From Qipengyuania sp. JC766 (GTDB lineage Bacteria; Pseudomonadota; Alphaproteobacteria; Sphingomonadales; Sphingomonadaceae): DNA of 64,000 bases. Of this stretch, positions 31,211 to 40,947 are shown in pieces. The notes beneath the pieces are model-generated. The model was not told where the DNA came from. It did not search any database and saw only the letters and a list, made by a program, of their open reading frames with translations. The translations under genes were made by a program, and so were the position numbers. How positions within the stretch are numbered: position 1 is the stretch's first letter; each line of letters opens with the position of its first letter. The stretch covers positions 2,490,001-2,554,000 of the forward strand of contig NZ_JBFEFL010000001.1 of NCBI RefSeq assembly GCF_040717445.1. Direction: 5' to 3'.

Positions 31211-32998
31211 ATGGCCCGGGAGCGGAAAATCGAGTTGGCGGACACGCGGTTCGTCGTTCTGTTCACGCTCCTCTACGCCGGGATTGCGATGCTCTCGCTG
31301 GAGCTGGCCCAGCGGTCGGACGGCATCGCGTTCGTGTGGCCCGCCAGCGGTGTCGCGATCGCGTCCATGCTGATGCTGTCGCGCCGGCGCCATCCGGCGA
31401 TGCTGCTGGGCGTGGGGATGGCGGGCTGGGCGGCGAATGCCGCATACGGCACCGATTTCCTGCTCGCGGCCGCGTTCGCCGCGGCCAATGTCGCGGAGTG
31501 CTTCATCGCGGAGCGCCTCGCCCGGCGAGCGGATCGCAACTACCTCAATTTCACCAGCCCGCGCTGGGCCTTCGTCTTCGGCGGGGGGGTCTGTGTCGCC
31601 GGCCTTTGCAGCGCGTCGATCGCCACGCTCGCAATCCTGCCCGATGGCGGCTGGCCCGCCTTCTTCGTCTCCTGGCTGACCACGGTCGTGCTCGGCGCGC
31701 TGATCGTCACGCCGCTGATGGTCGAACTGACCCGCTCCGTATTCGGCGGCAGGCGGGCGCTGACTGCGACGCCGCGCACGAAGGTCGCGGTCATGGCCTT
31801 CGTGCTGGCGATCAGCGGCGGCAGCTTCTTCCAGGACACCGCGCCCCTGCTGTTCCTCCCGCTGGGGTCGGTCATCATCGCGACTTACGTCCTGGGGGTG
31901 CGCGGCGCCGTGGGCTCCGTCTTTATCGTGGCGCTGACCGGTTCGGTCGCCACGGCGCTGGGATACGGGTCGGTCAATTTCGGCCAGTCCGATACGCAGG
32001 CGGTCATCGTGTTCTTCCAGTTCTACCTCTTGGCGACGCTGCTGTGCGCATTGCCGATGGCGGCGCTCCTGGAACGGCTTTCGCAGGCCCACGCCCAGCT
32101 GAAGCAGAGCAAGGAATTCCTCGAGACCGCCGAAGCCACCGCCAATGTCGGGCACTGGTATTTTGCGCCCGGAGAGAGCCACGTTTTCTGGTCGGACGAG
32201 GTCTACCGCATACACGGCAGGCCCGTGGGAAGCGGGACCATGCCGGTGGCGGACGCGGTGGGGGCCTACCACCCGGCGGACATGCCGCGGGTCAGGATAT
32301 CGCTGGACCTCGCCATCCGTACCGGCGAGCCGTTCCTGTTCGAAGCGCGGATCGTGCGCCCCGACGGGACCGTGCGCCATGTCCAGAGCCGGGGGCAGAC
32401 CGAGGTCGAGAACGGCGAGACCGTCGCCCTGTTCGGCGTCATCATCGACATCACCGACAAGACCGAGGCGCTGGAGGAGGCGAAGTCGCAGGCCGCGCAT
32501 TCGCGGCGTCTGGCCGAGACCGACCAGCTGACCGGGATCGCCAACCGGAGAAAGCTGATGGAGGTCCTGTCCGGCGAGATCGAGACCTGCAAATCGGGCG
32601 CCTGTGCGCTGACCTTCGTCCTGTTCGACATCGACAACTTCAAGGCCATCAACGACACGCACGGCCACGGCGTGGGCGACGAGGTGCTGAAGCGCGTCGC
32701 CGCGATCGCCACCGATGCCGTTCGCGGCAGCGACCTCGTCGGGCGCCTCGGCGGGGAGGAATTCGGGATCGTGCTGCCCGGCTCCGGCATGGAGGTGGCG
32801 CAGGCCGTGGCCGAACGGGTCCGCCGCAATCTGAACGCGGTCCCGCTGGAAATGCTGGGCGGCCGGCGCATCTCCGCCAGCCTGGGCATCGTGGCATGGC
32901 ACGCCGGCGCGGACGAGACCGCGCTGCTGCAGGCCGCCGACGCGGCCCTTTACGAAGCCAAGCGCGCCGGGAAGAACTGCATCCGGCTCGCCGCCTGA
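31211..32998 (+). CDS. Diguanylate cyclase: MASE1, PAS and GGDEF domains
   Basis: Membrane enzyme of 595 residues that makes cyclic di-GMP from two GTP. Residues 1-290 are a MASE1 sensor with about eight membrane helices. A PAS domain follows (about 305-415, starting EFLETAEATANVGHWYF and including the PDGTVRHVQSRG segment). The GGDEF domain begins with TDQLTGIANRRKL. The active-site motif is GGEEF at about 514-518, so catalysis should be intact. RxxD (RGSD) lies five residues before it and is a complete inhibitory product-binding site. The ligand of the sensor is unknown. No ribosome binding site is obvious before the ATG. Confidence 0.92.
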   Translation: MARERKIELADTRFVVLFTLLYAGIAMLSLELAQRSDGIAFVWPASGVAIASMLMLSRRRHPAMLLGVGMAGWAANAAYGTDFLLAAAFAAANVAECFIAERLARRADRNYLNFTSPRWAFVFGGGVCVAGLCSASIATLAILPDGGWPAFFVSWLTTVVLGALIVTPLMVELTRSVFGGRRALTATPRTKVAVMAFVLAISGGSFFQDTAPLLFLPLGSVIIATYVLGVRGAVGSVFIVALTGSVATALGYGSVNFGQSDTQAVIVFFQFYLLATLLCALPMAALLERLSQAHAQLKQSKEFLETAEATANVGHWYFAPGESHVFWSDEVYRIHGRPVGSGTMPVADAVGAYHPADMPRVRISLDLAIRTGEPFLFEARIVRPDGTVRHVQSRGQTEVENGETVALFGVIIDITDKTEALEEAKSQAAHSRRLAETDQLTGIANRRKLMEVLSGEIETCKSGACALTFVLFDIDNFKAINDTHGHGVGDEVLKRVAAIATDAVRGSDLVGRLGGEEFGIVLPGSGMEVAQAVAERVRRNLNAVPLEMLGGRRISASLGIVAWHAGADETALLQAADAALYEAKRAGKNCIRLAA

Positions 32999-33014
32999 GA
33001 CGGCCCGAGACGGA

Positions 33015-33043
33015 TTGCCCGCGGCGCAACCATCGCCTAGGGC
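33015..33043 (+). promoter_or_regulatory. Promoter of the YqaA-like gene, leaderless type
   Basis: TTGCCC (33015-33020), 17-nt spacer and TAGGGC (33038-33043); the ATG follows after 7 nt (33051). No ribosome binding site fits between, so the mRNA should be leaderless. Confidence 0.55.
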
Positions 33044-33050
33044 CGCCGCC

Positions 33051-33683
33051 ATGCTTCGCGGCCTCTACAACTGGACCATGGAAAAGGCCGCCCACCCCGC
33101 TGCGGTGAGGTGGCTGGCGTTCTTCTGCTTCATCGAGGCGAGCTTCTTCCCGATCCCGCCGCATCCGCTGCTGGGCCTGATGTGCCTCGCCGAACCGCAA
33201 AAGGCGCTGCGCTTCGGGGTGATCGCCACGCTGTCCTCCGTCGCGGGCGGATTGTTCGGATACCTTATCGGCTGGGGTCTCTACGACCTGATCGGGCAGA
33301 CCCTGCTCGGCGCGATCGGCCTGACGGACAGCTTCCCGGTGGCCGCCTGTTACCTGCGCGAATACGACTGGGAAGCGATCGTGGTCGCGGGCGCCACGCC
33401 GGTGCCGTTCAAGTTGCTGACGATCACGGCCGGATTCGTCGGCATGAACCTCGTCACCTTCGTCCTCGCCAGCATCGTGGGGCGCGGCATGATCTTCTTC
33501 ACGGTCGGCGTGCTGTTCCGGATCTTCGGCGCGCCGATCAAGCGATTCATCGACAAGTATCTGGGCATGGTCACCGCCGCCTTCGTGGCGCTGGTGGTGG
33601 GCGGCGTGCTGGTCCTGACGCAGTTCGGCCCCGCCGACGAGGGCGAGGCCGATCCGTGCGAAGCCGCAAGCGAAGTGCGCTGA
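33051..33683 (+). CDS. YqaA-like membrane protein (VTT/SNARE-associated family)
   Basis: Inner-membrane protein of 210 residues, a small relative of DedA. It starts at the ATG at 33051. The segment FIEASFFPIPPHPLLGLM is typical of the family, as is the later GATPVPFKLLTITAGFVGMN, a re-entrant loop with the Pro-Phe-Lys motif. About five hydrophobic segments are seen. DedA relatives act in lipid carrier recycling or membrane homeostasis; the exact role of YqaA is unknown. It runs toward the convergent OsmC gene with a gap of only 3 nt. Confidence 0.85.
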   Translation: MLRGLYNWTMEKAAHPAAVRWLAFFCFIEASFFPIPPHPLLGLMCLAEPQKALRFGVIATLSSVAGGLFGYLIGWGLYDLIGQTLLGAIGLTDSFPVAACYLREYDWEAIVVAGATPVPFKLLTITAGFVGMNLVTFVLASIVGRGMIFFTVGVLFRIFGAPIKRFIDKYLGMVTAAFVALVVGGVLVLTQFGPADEGEADPCEAASEVR

Positions 33684-33686
33684 AGG

Positions 33687-34118
33687 TCAGCCTTCGAAGA
33701 CCGTCCGCAGCGAAATCTCGCAATTCAGCAGCTTGCTGATCGGGCAGTTCGCCTTGGCGTGCTCGGCCAGCTGCTCGAACTTCGCCTGTTCCATGCCGGG
33801 CACCTTGCCCTTGGTCGACAGCTCCGACTTGGTGACGGTGAAGCCGTTGTCGTCCTTCTCCAGCGTGACGGTGGAGCTGGTCGTCAGCGTCCCGTCCTCG
33901 AAGCCCGCATCGGCCAGCTGGAAGGACAGCGCCATGGTGAAACAGGCCGCGTGCGCCGCGGCGATCAGTTCTTCCGGATTGGTGCCCGTGTCCTTCTCGA
34001 ACCGGGAGCCGAAGCCGTAGGGAAGCGCGGACAGCGCGGCGGAGCCGGTCGAGATGTGCCCTTTGCCGGCCTTGCCGAGGCCCTGATACGTTGCGCTTCC
34101 GGTATTCGTGGTTGCCAT
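33687..34118 (-). CDS. osmC: OsmC-family peroxidase
   Basis: Thiol peroxidase of 143 residues that detoxifies organic hydroperoxides. The two reactive cysteines are in HAACFTMALS (C59) and ANCPISKLLN (C124), the arrangement of OsmC/Ohr proteins. TNPEELIAAAHAACF with the initial GSRFEKDTGTNPEE favours OsmC over Ohr. The ATG has AAGGAG upstream. Family members are induced by osmotic or peroxide stress; a regulator was not found beside it. Confidence 0.9.
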   Translation of the reverse strand: MATTNTGSATYQGLGKAGKGHISTGSAALSALPYGFGSRFEKDTGTNPEELIAAAHAACFTMALSFQLADAGFEDGTLTTSSTVTLEKDDNGFTVTKSELSTKGKVPGMEQAKFEQLAEHAKANCPISKLLNCEISLRTVFEG

Positions 34119-34296
34119 AACTTTTGTCTCCTTTGCCTAAGAGACGAGGGGCGCGGCCCGATGTTCCAAAAGATGCAACAGGACGGGTCGCCCGCGGCCC
34201 GCGTGTCGTAACGCCTTGCCGCTTCCCTCCCGTGTAAAAACCGCTAATCGCAAGGGCTTGGGGAAGGGCTCGGGAGAGCCGGGGGGCAGATTTTTC

Positions 34297-35406
34297 GTGG
34301 CACTATCGATCGATGACGTCCTGGACGCGGCGCTAGACGAGACGAAGCTGCGCGACCTGCTGCGCGGCTATGCCGGGCTGCTGGACGCCAAGGGGTATGC
34401 CGCGGGCTGGACCACCGGCCGCGCGATCGAGGACATGTTCCTGTGGGAGAACGACTGGACCGAGGAGATGGTCGCCCGGTACCACGCCGAATTCGCCCAG
34501 CGGGACCTGTGGACCATCGCCTCGCTGTCCGACCCGCGGTTCGACACTTTCGTGCGCATGACCGAACTGGTCCCGCCGGATGTCTATGCCGCCTCGCCGC
34601 TGTGGACCGAACTGCTGGAGCCGGGCGGGGACGACACGTTCTACGCGCTCGGCATCAAGACGCAGCTGGGCGATAGCATCGGCGGGGTCACCTTCTACCG
34701 CCGCATCACGCAATCCGATTTTACCGACGCGCACCTCGCCGCCATGCGCGAGGACGAGCGCGTGCTCGGCCGCCTCATCGGGGTTCGCGCCCGTGTCGCG
34801 CTGGGGGCCGCCGCGGCGCGTACCTGGCGCGCGGTCGTCGACAGCTATGCGGGCGAAGTCTACGTCGTCACGCCCGATCGCCATCTGCTGGACTGCAACG
34901 CGGCGGCGAAGGAACGGCTCGACGCGAAGAACGGCCTGCGGATGGTCTCGGGCAAGCTGCGCGCCGTCGTCGCCGGTGCCGATGCGCAGCTGGAGGAACA
35001 GCTGCGCCTGGCGCTGACGCCCACCGGCATCGGGTCCTGCGCGATCCGGCGGCCGGACGGCACCATGCTCCGCTACCAGTTGCTGCGGACGGAACGGCTG
35101 AGCGGCCAGCCGCAGATCATCATCCTGGGCGAGCTGCCGCAGACCATCCCCGCGACCACCCAGGCGTATCTGAAGCAGATGTTCGGCCTCTCGCCCGCGG
35201 AAGCGGACGTGATCGTCGCACTGGCCGAAGGGAAGACCACCGCCGAAGTGGTCGAAAAACGCGGATCGTCCTACGAAACCGTGCGCTCGCAATACCGCGC
35301 CGCGCTCAAAAAGATGGACTGCCCGCGCCTGGTAGACGCAGTCGCCCTCCTGCGCCGCACCCTCCCGCTGAAAGACAACGGCCGCACGATCACCGCGAAG
35401 AAATGA
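34297..35406 (+). CDS. LuxR-type transcriptional regulator
   Basis: A protein of 369 residues when started at the GTG at 34297; the first in-frame ATG would remove about 45 residues of the conserved-looking N-terminal helix region (LDETKLRDLLRGYAGLLDAKG). A central PAS-like or ligand domain is present (about 40-290). The C-terminal HTH (about 300-365) reads FGLSPAEADVIVALAEGKTT, then YETVRSQYRAALKKM, a LuxR/GerE-type fold. The usual DNA-contact pattern is altered (SSYETVRSQ). Family members without a receiver domain often bind small ligands. Neighbouring genes give no clear target. Confidence 0.78.
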   Translation: MALSIDDVLDAALDETKLRDLLRGYAGLLDAKGYAAGWTTGRAIEDMFLWENDWTEEMVARYHAEFAQRDLWTIASLSDPRFDTFVRMTELVPPDVYAASPLWTELLEPGGDDTFYALGIKTQLGDSIGGVTFYRRITQSDFTDAHLAAMREDERVLGRLIGVRARVALGAAAARTWRAVVDSYAGEVYVVTPDRHLLDCNAAAKERLDAKNGLRMVSGKLRAVVAGADAQLEEQLRLALTPTGIGSCAIRRPDGTMLRYQLLRTERLSGQPQIIILGELPQTIPATTQAYLKQMFGLSPAEADVIVALAEGKTTAEVVEKRGSSYETVRSQYRAALKKMDCPRLVDAVALLRRTLPLKDNGRTITAKK

Positions 35407-35668
35407 GGGGAGGGGCGGGGTTGCGCAAACCGGGGTGAGTGGAAGGACTGGCGCCGTCGGGCCCTGTCAGCCCGAGCCGAAGACTGCCGCTGCCGAAAGG
35501 GCGGCGACTGCGCTCAGGAACCAGTAGAATTTCCTGGGTTTTCGCCACCTTGGCGGATCCGGCAACACCATCTCGTTTCCTTTCCTCTTCGCTTTCCGGG
35601 TTGTCCGCCCTGCCGTGTGGCGGGGGCGATCCTTGGAAAAGCGTCAGTTCCCGTTTCCGACCGGCAAT

Positions 35669-37774
35669 CTACTCGATCGAGCTGGCATCGTTAAGCAGTT
35701 CGAGATCCTCGGGTTCGCCCAGGACCGAGACGATGTCGGTTTCCCGCAATTGGAGGTCCGGCCGCGCGATGATCAGTTTCCCGTCCCTCTCGATCGTCAT
35801 GGCGAGGCAGGTTCCCGGCCAATTGATGTCTTCCAGCCGCGCCCCTTTCTGCGCGGCCAGAACGGGTATCCTCGAGACCGCGCTCCGGAACACGTGGTCG
35901 TCGCGCGCCAGCACCCGGTTGACCTCTTCCCTCCCGGTGGCCGCCAGCCAGCGTTTCTCGAAACTGTCGCTTCGCGCCACTTCGGCAAGGTGTCCCACGA
36001 TGCGAAGATCGAGCCCGACCGGTTCTTCCGGCAACAGGAGGTACATCAGCGTGTGGACGTCGCGCGCGCCCATCACGTCCACCGAGGCATCGCCCCTGAA
36101 CCTGAAAATGGCGAGCTGGGATTCGTCGATGTCGGGGATGATCTTGTAGGCGAGGTACATATTGGGCCGGATGGCGCGCACGTCCATCCGGTCGCCGTCG
36201 AAGATCGATTGCGCGACTTTCTCGTCCAGTCCGAACTGCGTGCGTGCGATCTCGGACAGCTTCCTGCTCAATCTCGCGGTGTCGTACCGGCCTTCGTCGT
36301 AGTCGACGAGCGCGGCCCGCCCCACGAGGCTCTCGTATCGCAGGTTCTCCGGCTCCGTCTTTTCGTGGACGATGGACGTCAGTTCGTGTTCGATCCCCTC
36401 GTAGGTGTGATGCCCCAGCTGGCGATGCATGTGGTAGATCGCCCCCCGGCGCTTCACCCGCTTCGAGGCATAGACCTGGAAATAGACCCCACAGGCAATT
36501 GCGAGGGCCGCCGTGAAAAGGATCGGCACCGCACCCATTTCCAGGATCAGCCAGAACGACAGCAGGAAGCCCGCAATCGGAGTCCACGGATAGAGCGGGA
36601 CCCTGTAGCCCGGACGGTAACTGTCGATCCGGCTCTCCCGCATCACGATGACGGCCAGACACAGGAGGCCGAACAGGAGCAACTGGAAGGCGCTGGCCAG
36701 TTTCGCGACCGATTCCACGTCGAACACGACGAGGACCAGCACCATGGTCAGGACCGTCGCGCCGATGGCGACGACGGGCGTACCGCTCCGGCCCAGTTCC
36801 CCCAGCCTCGCGTGAACCAGCTTGTCCTTCGCCATGGCGAACGGATAGCGCGAGGCGGAAAGGATGCCGGCATTGCCGGTGGACGCGAACGCGGCGACCG
36901 CCGCCACGACCAGCAGCGTCACGCCCAGGTCGTAGGGTATCCAGCCCAAGAACACCGCGCCCGCATCCGCGACCGGCGTCAGGCTGTCGAACAGTTGCTG
37001 CGGCGGCAGGGCCGTGACGATCAGCAAGGCGCCGAGCGTGTAGATCGCCGTCGCCGTCACCAGCGAGAGGATCATGCCGAGCGGTATGTTCCGGTCGGGG
37101 TTCTCGATCTCCTCGGACACGCTGGCGACCTTGGTCAGGCCGGCATAGGACACGAACACGAGGCCGATCGTGGTGATGAACCCGCCGAACCCTTCCCGGA
37201 AGAACTCACCGTAGGCGGGTTTGGGCGAGAACACCGCCGCAACCCCCGTGCGCGACAGGCCCACGATGATGAACGCCACGAGGATCGTCACCAGCGTCGC
37301 GACGAGGATCCGCTGCAGGAGCGTGGTTTCCTTGGCCCCGAGAACGTTGAGCAGGCCGAACGCGATCGTCAGCACGACGGCAGTGACGGTGATCGGCAGG
37401 TCGACATAGAGCGCGAGATAGGCCCCCATGCCCACCAGGGCGAAGGCGCTCTTGAATACGGTCGCGATCCACGACCCCACGCCGCCGATCATGCCCATCA
37501 TCGGCCCCATGCTGCGATCGAGGAAGAAATAGGCGCCGCCCGAGCGGGGCATCGCGGTCGAAAGTTCCGCCATGCAGAACATGGCCGGCAGGATCAGCAG
37601 TCCGGCGACCATGTAGGCGAGGTAGACGGAATTGCCGGTCTGGGCCGCCGCGATCCCGGGCAGCAGGAACAGGCCGGACGAGAACATGGCCCCGGTCGCG
37701 ACGGCATAGACGTCGAACAGCTTGAGGCTTTTCGCGAGCTTCTGGTCGCTCCCGGTATCACTTGCAGAGGCTAT
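35669..37774 (-). CDS. APC-superfamily amino-acid permease with C-terminal TrkA-C-like domain
   Basis: Inner-membrane transporter. A conventional ATG lies at 37685-37687 (672 residues), but it falls inside helix 1: the in-frame upstream codons continue the family pattern (KLAKSLKLFDVYAVATGAM). The frame has no ATG, GTG or TTG upstream within the intergenic region. GGAAGG lies 7 nt before an ATA at 37772-37774, giving 701 residues; that start is used here but is not proven. Helices 1-12 occupy about the first 430 residues. The C-terminal part ends with a TrkA-C-like regulatory domain (DGKLIIARPDLQLRETDIV). The substrate is unknown. Confidence 0.8.
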   Translation of the reverse strand: MASASDTGSDQKLAKSLKLFDVYAVATGAMFSSGLFLLPGIAAAQTGNSVYLAYMVAGLLILPAMFCMAELSTAMPRSGGAYFFLDRSMGPMMGMIGGVGSWIATVFKSAFALVGMGAYLALYVDLPITVTAVVLTIAFGLLNVLGAKETTLLQRILVATLVTILVAFIIVGLSRTGVAAVFSPKPAYGEFFREGFGGFITTIGLVFVSYAGLTKVASVSEEIENPDRNIPLGMILSLVTATAIYTLGALLIVTALPPQQLFDSLTPVADAGAVFLGWIPYDLGVTLLVVAAVAAFASTGNAGILSASRYPFAMAKDKLVHARLGELGRSGTPVVAIGATVLTMVLVLVVFDVESVAKLASAFQLLLFGLLCLAVIVMRESRIDSYRPGYRVPLYPWTPIAGFLLSFWLILEMGAVPILFTAALAIACGVYFQVYASKRVKRRGAIYHMHRQLGHHTYEGIEHELTSIVHEKTEPENLRYESLVGRAALVDYDEGRYDTARLSRKLSEIARTQFGLDEKVAQSIFDGDRMDVRAIRPNMYLAYKIIPDIDESQLAIFRFRGDASVDVMGARDVHTLMYLLLPEEPVGLDLRIVGHLAEVARSDSFEKRWLAATGREEVNRVLARDDHVFRSAVSRIPVLAAQKGARLEDINWPGTCLAMTIERDGKLIIARPDLQLRETDIVSVLGEPEDLELLNDASSIE

Positions 37775-37886
37775 GTCGGTACCTTCCGTGCCGGAAAAAG
37801 ACGTCGCGCGACCCCTTCGACAACCAGCCGGGTCGCGGATGTATCCCCGGTCGTGCGGGCCGACGCGTCGAATGCCCGCGAACCCC

Positions 37887-38633
37887 TCACGATGATGACA
37901 GGGCGATTGCCGCTATGTCCTTTTCGGGATCGATGGCCTGGCCCGCTTCCCTGCGCTCGGAATAGCGGTCCACCAGCTGTTCGGCATGCGGGCGCAGCAG
38001 GACGGTGAAGCGCACCAGTTCCTCCATGACGTCCACGATGCGGTCGTAGAGCGGTGAAGGCTTCATGCGGCCGGCATCGTCGAATTCCTCGTATGCCTTT
38101 GGCACGCTGGACTGGTTGGGGATGGTGAACATCCGCATCCAGCGACCGAGCAGGCGCAAAGTATTGACCGTGTTGAAGGACTGCGACCCGGCCGACACCT
38201 GCATGACTGCCAGCGTCCGCCCCTGGGTCGGACGCATGCCACCGATGCTGAGCGGCAGGTGATCGATCTGGGTCTTCATGATGCCGGTGATCTGGCCGTG
38301 CCGCTCCGGGCTGCACCAGACCATGCCTTCGGACCAGAACGCATGCTCGCGCAGTTCGTGGACGGCGGGATGGTCATCGCCACCGACCTGATCGGGCAGC
38401 GGCAGGTCCGACGGATCGAAGATGCGCGTCTCCGCCCCGAACAACTGGAGCAATCGCGCGGCTTCCTCGACCGCGAACCGCGAATAGGAGCGCTCTCGCA
38501 GGGAGCCGTAGAGTAGCAGGATGCGCGGCGGCGGCTGATCGTCGCCAAGGCCGACGGCTGGCCGAACATCAACGAAATCGCGATCCAGCGCCGGCAAGCT
38601 GTCGGGATCGGGGAGCGGGCGCAGACGGGACAT
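37887..38633 (-). CDS. arsH: Arsenical resistance protein ArsH
   Basis: NADPH-dependent flavin reductase of 248 residues, known from other bacteria to oxidise trivalent organoarsenicals. The FMN-phosphate loop [10 protein letters not shown] (about 44-53) is typical, as are [20 protein letters not shown] (split here as [11 protein letters not shown] and QIDHLPLS) and [20 protein letters not shown] ([22 protein letters not shown]). It is the last gene of the ars operon, 16 nt after arsB. Confidence 0.95.
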   Translation of the reverse strand: MSRLRPLPDPDSLPALDRDFVDVRPAVGLGDDQPPPRILLLYGSLRERSYSRFAVEEAARLLQLFGAETRIFDPSDLPLPDQVGGDDHPAVHELREHAFWSEGMVWCSPERHGQITGIMKTQIDHLPLSIGGMRPTQGRTLAVMQVSAGSQSFNTVNTLRLLGRWMRMFTIPNQSSVPKAYEEFDDAGRMKPSPLYDRIVDVMEELVRFTVLLRPHAEQLVDRYSERREAGQAIDPEKDIAAIALSSS

Positions 38634-38649
38634 GATTGAACTCCGTGGA

Positions 38650-39936
38650 TCAGGCCAGCGTGAGGCGAAGGGCGAGCGCTGCCAGGGTCACCAGCAGGAT
38701 CGGCGTGGTCAGCGTGATGCCGACGCGGAAGTAATAGCCCCAGCCGATTTTCACGCCCTTCTGACCCAGCACATGCAGCCACAGCAGCGTCGCGAGCGAA
38801 CCGATCGGGGTGATCTTCGGCCCGAGATCGCAGCCGATGACGTTGGCGTAGATCATCGCGTCGCGCACGGGGCCCGTAGCGCCGGTTGCGTCGATCGACA
38901 ATGCGCCGACGAGGACGGTGGGCATGTTGTTCATGCCCGAGGAAAGCACGGCCGACAGGATGCCCGTGCCGAAGGTCGCGCCCCACACACTGCCTTCTGC
39001 GGAGCGTTCGAGCAAGCCTGCTATGGCTGCGGCAAGCCCGGCGTTGCTCATCCCGTAGACGACCAGGTACATGCCGAGCGAGAAGACCACGACCTGCCAA
39101 GGTGCCTCGCGGATCACCCGGCCGGTGGGAATGGCGTGCCCGCGCGCAGCGATGGCAATGAGCGCAAGCGCGCCGAGCGCCGCGACGGCGCTGATCGGCA
39201 CGCCTATCGGATCGAGGACGAAGAAACCGACCAGCAGCAATGCCAGCACCACCCACCCGGCGCGAAAGGTCGCGCGGTCGTGGATCGCTTCTGCCGGCGC
39301 GCGGAGCTGGGTGACGTCGTAACTGGCGGGAATGTCCTTGCGGAAGAACACCATCAGCGCGGCCAGCGTGGCTGCGATGGCGGCAAGATCGACCGGCACC
39401 ATGACCAGCGCATATTCGCCGAACCCGATATCGAAGAAATCGGCCGAGACGATATTGACGAGGTTCGAGACGACCAGTGGCAGGCTGGCGGTATCGGCGA
39501 TGAACCCCGCCGCCATTACGAAAGCCAGCGTCGCCCTGGCGTTGTAGCCCAGGGCCCTGAGCATCGCGATCACGATCGGGGTAAGGATCAGCGCGGCGCC
39601 ATCATTGGCGAAGATCGCCGCGACCCCTGCACCGAGCAGCACCACGAGCACGAACAGCATACGCCCGTTCCCGCGGCCCCAGCGTGCGACATGGAGCGCA
39701 GCCCACTCGAAGAACCCCGCCCGGTCGAGGATGAGGCTGATGAGGATGATCGCGACGAAGGCGCCGGTCGCGTTCCAGATGATGTCCCAGACCACCGGGA
39801 TGTCGGCGAGCGAGATCACTCCGGTGGCAAGCGCCACCAAGGCGCCGCCGATCGCGCTCCAGCCGATGCCGAGCCCGCGCGGCTGCCAGATCACCAAGGT
39901 GATGGTGGCGACGAAAATCCCGATCGCGAGCAGCAT
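38650..39936 (-). CDS. arsB: Arsenite efflux transporter ArsB
   Basis: Inner-membrane arsenite/antimonite-proton exchanger of the ArsB type, 428 residues with about 11-12 hydrophobic segments, including [18 protein letters not shown] and [15 protein letters not shown], both typical of this transporter group. The ATG overlaps the arsC stop (TGATG). No arsA ATPase gene is present, so transport would be driven by the proton gradient. Confidence 0.93.
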   Translation of the reverse strand: MLLAIGIFVATITLVIWQPRGLGIGWSAIGGALVALATGVISLADIPVVWDIIWNATGAFVAIILISLILDRAGFFEWAALHVARWGRGNGRMLFVLVVLLGAGVAAIFANDGAALILTPIVIAMLRALGYNARATLAFVMAAGFIADTASLPLVVSNLVNIVSADFFDIGFGEYALVMVPVDLAAIAATLAALMVFFRKDIPASYDVTQLRAPAEAIHDRATFRAGWVVLALLLVGFFVLDPIGVPISAVAALGALALIAIAARGHAIPTGRVIREAPWQVVVFSLGMYLVVYGMSNAGLAAAIAGLLERSAEGSVWGATFGTGILSAVLSSGMNNMPTVLVGALSIDATGATGPVRDAMIYANVIGCDLGPKITPIGSLATLLWLHVLGQKGVKIGWGYYFRVGITLTTPILLVTLAALALRLTLA

Positions 39937-40364
39937 CAGGGGATACGCGCGCCCGCCGCATCCACGACCTGCTCACCGTCCTCCTTGGCGAATGCGCCCC
40001 GCTGGGGACTGGGCAGGATGTCGAGAACCGCCTCTGACGGGCGACACAGGCGAACGCCGAGCGGCGAGACGACAATCGGGCGATTGATGAGAATCGGGTG
40101 CTCCATCATCGCATCGACCAGCGCCGCATCGCTCAGGCTCTCGTCGCCAAGACCCAGCTCGGCGTACGGCGTGCCCTTTTCGCGAAGCAACTCCCGGGGA
40201 TTCAGCCCGGCGCGGTCGATCAGGCTTTCGACCATGCCGCGCGACGGGGGCGTTTTTAGGTATTCCACGACGTGCGGCTCGATACCTGCATTGCGGATCA
40301 TCGCCAGCGTGTTGCGCGATGTCCCGCATTCGGGATTGTGGTAGATGACGATGTCGGCGGGCAC
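39936..40364 (-). CDS. arsC: Arsenate reductase (glutaredoxin type)
   Basis: Reduces arsenate to arsenite for export by ArsB. It has 142 residues when started at the GTG at 40362-40364, which has AAGGAA 7 nt upstream; a GTG at 40379 is also in frame. The active-site loop is [12 protein letters not shown] with the catalytic Cys at residue 13 and Arg at 17. The conserved RPIVV and [11 protein letters not shown] segments bind arsenate and close the fold. It uses glutathione and glutaredoxin in this family. Confidence 0.93.
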   Translation of the reverse strand: MPADIVIYHNPECGTSRNTLAMIRNAGIEPHVVEYLKTPPSRGMVESLIDRAGLNPRELLREKGTPYAELGLGDESLSDAALVDAMMEHPILINRPIVVSPLGVRLCRPSEAVLDILPSPQRGAFAKEDGEQVVDAAGARIP

Positions 40365-40404
40365 GGTGATTTCCTTCACTAGAGGAGCGCCGGGCGCGTG
40401 TGGC

Positions 40405-40737
40405 TTAGCAGCATTCGGCAAGTTCTGCGGCAAGCGGTTCGCACAGGTCCGCGCGTCCGCCGCAGCAATCCTTTGCCAGGAACAACATCAGATCGCGCAG
40501 GGTCGTGATGTTCGCGCGCTGGATCATCCGCCGCCCGCGCTTTTCCGGAACGACGAGGCCGGCAGCAACGAGGATGGCGAGATGGCTGGAAAACGTGCTC
40601 TGGCCAAGGCCCGATGTCTCTACCAGCTGCCCCGTCGAAAGGCCTTCCGGCTGATGACGCACCAGAAGCCGGAAGGCATCCAGGCGGGTCGGATGAGACA
40701 GGGCCGCAAGGCAGTCGAGGGCAATGGCCGGTTGCAT
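40405..40737 (-). CDS. arsR: ArsR-family arsenic-responsive repressor
   Basis: Winged-helix repressor of 110 residues that heads the ars operon. The recognition helix region reads GLGQSTFSSHLAILVAAGLV. The canonical ELCVCDL As(III) site of E. coli ArsR is absent. Instead, cysteines lie near the C-terminus: C91 and C92 (DCCGG), C99, C109 and C110, which fits a C-terminal As(III) site as in some other ArsR proteins. It probably represses its own promoter, which overlaps a palindrome directly before the start codon. Confidence 0.9.
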   Translation of the reverse strand: MQPAIALDCLAALSHPTRLDAFRLLVRHQPEGLSTGQLVETSGLGQSTFSSHLAILVAAGLVVPEKRGRRMIQRANITTLRDLMLFLAKDCCGGRADLCEPLAAELAECC

Positions 40738-40739
40738 TC

Positions 40740-40773
40740 ATCGATATTTATCGATGGGATAGGGCGGCGTCAA
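40740..40773 (-). promoter_or_regulatory. ars promoter with overlapping palindromic operator; probably leaderless
   Basis: On the minus strand TTGACG (40768-40773), 17 nt and TAAATA (40745-40750). The palindrome ATCGATA/TATCGAT (40740-40755, 2-nt centre) covers the minus-10 box. Transcription should begin about 40738, right at the arsR ATG (40737), so the message has almost no leader. The palindrome is the likely ArsR site. Confidence 0.7.
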
Positions 40774-40947
40774 ATCCTATCGACAATTTCCGATGCATGC
40801 GGTGCGGGCAGTCGCGCCCGGAATTACTCTTCCAAAGCAGACCCGCATCGGCGCGCTGAGCGGAAATGGCACGAAGTGTCCTTTGCCCGCCTTCGCGAGG
40901 GCTGGCGGGCTCAAAGTCCAGCTCCCGCTATCCCGCGATCCGATCGC

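Noticed and set aside
31172-33052. A 626-codon minus-strand open frame opposite the diguanylate cyclase
   Set aside because: Shadow of the MASE1-PAS-GGDEF gene, which has all its motifs.
35615-38008. A 797-codon open frame on the plus strand opposite the permease gene
   Set aside because: Rich in Arg, His, Gln, Asp and Gly as expected for an antisense frame of a membrane protein gene; the minus strand has a clear permease.
38632-40344. A 570-codon plus-strand open frame opposite arsB and arsC
   Set aside because: Antisense shadow; ArsB and ArsC motifs on the other strand are complete.
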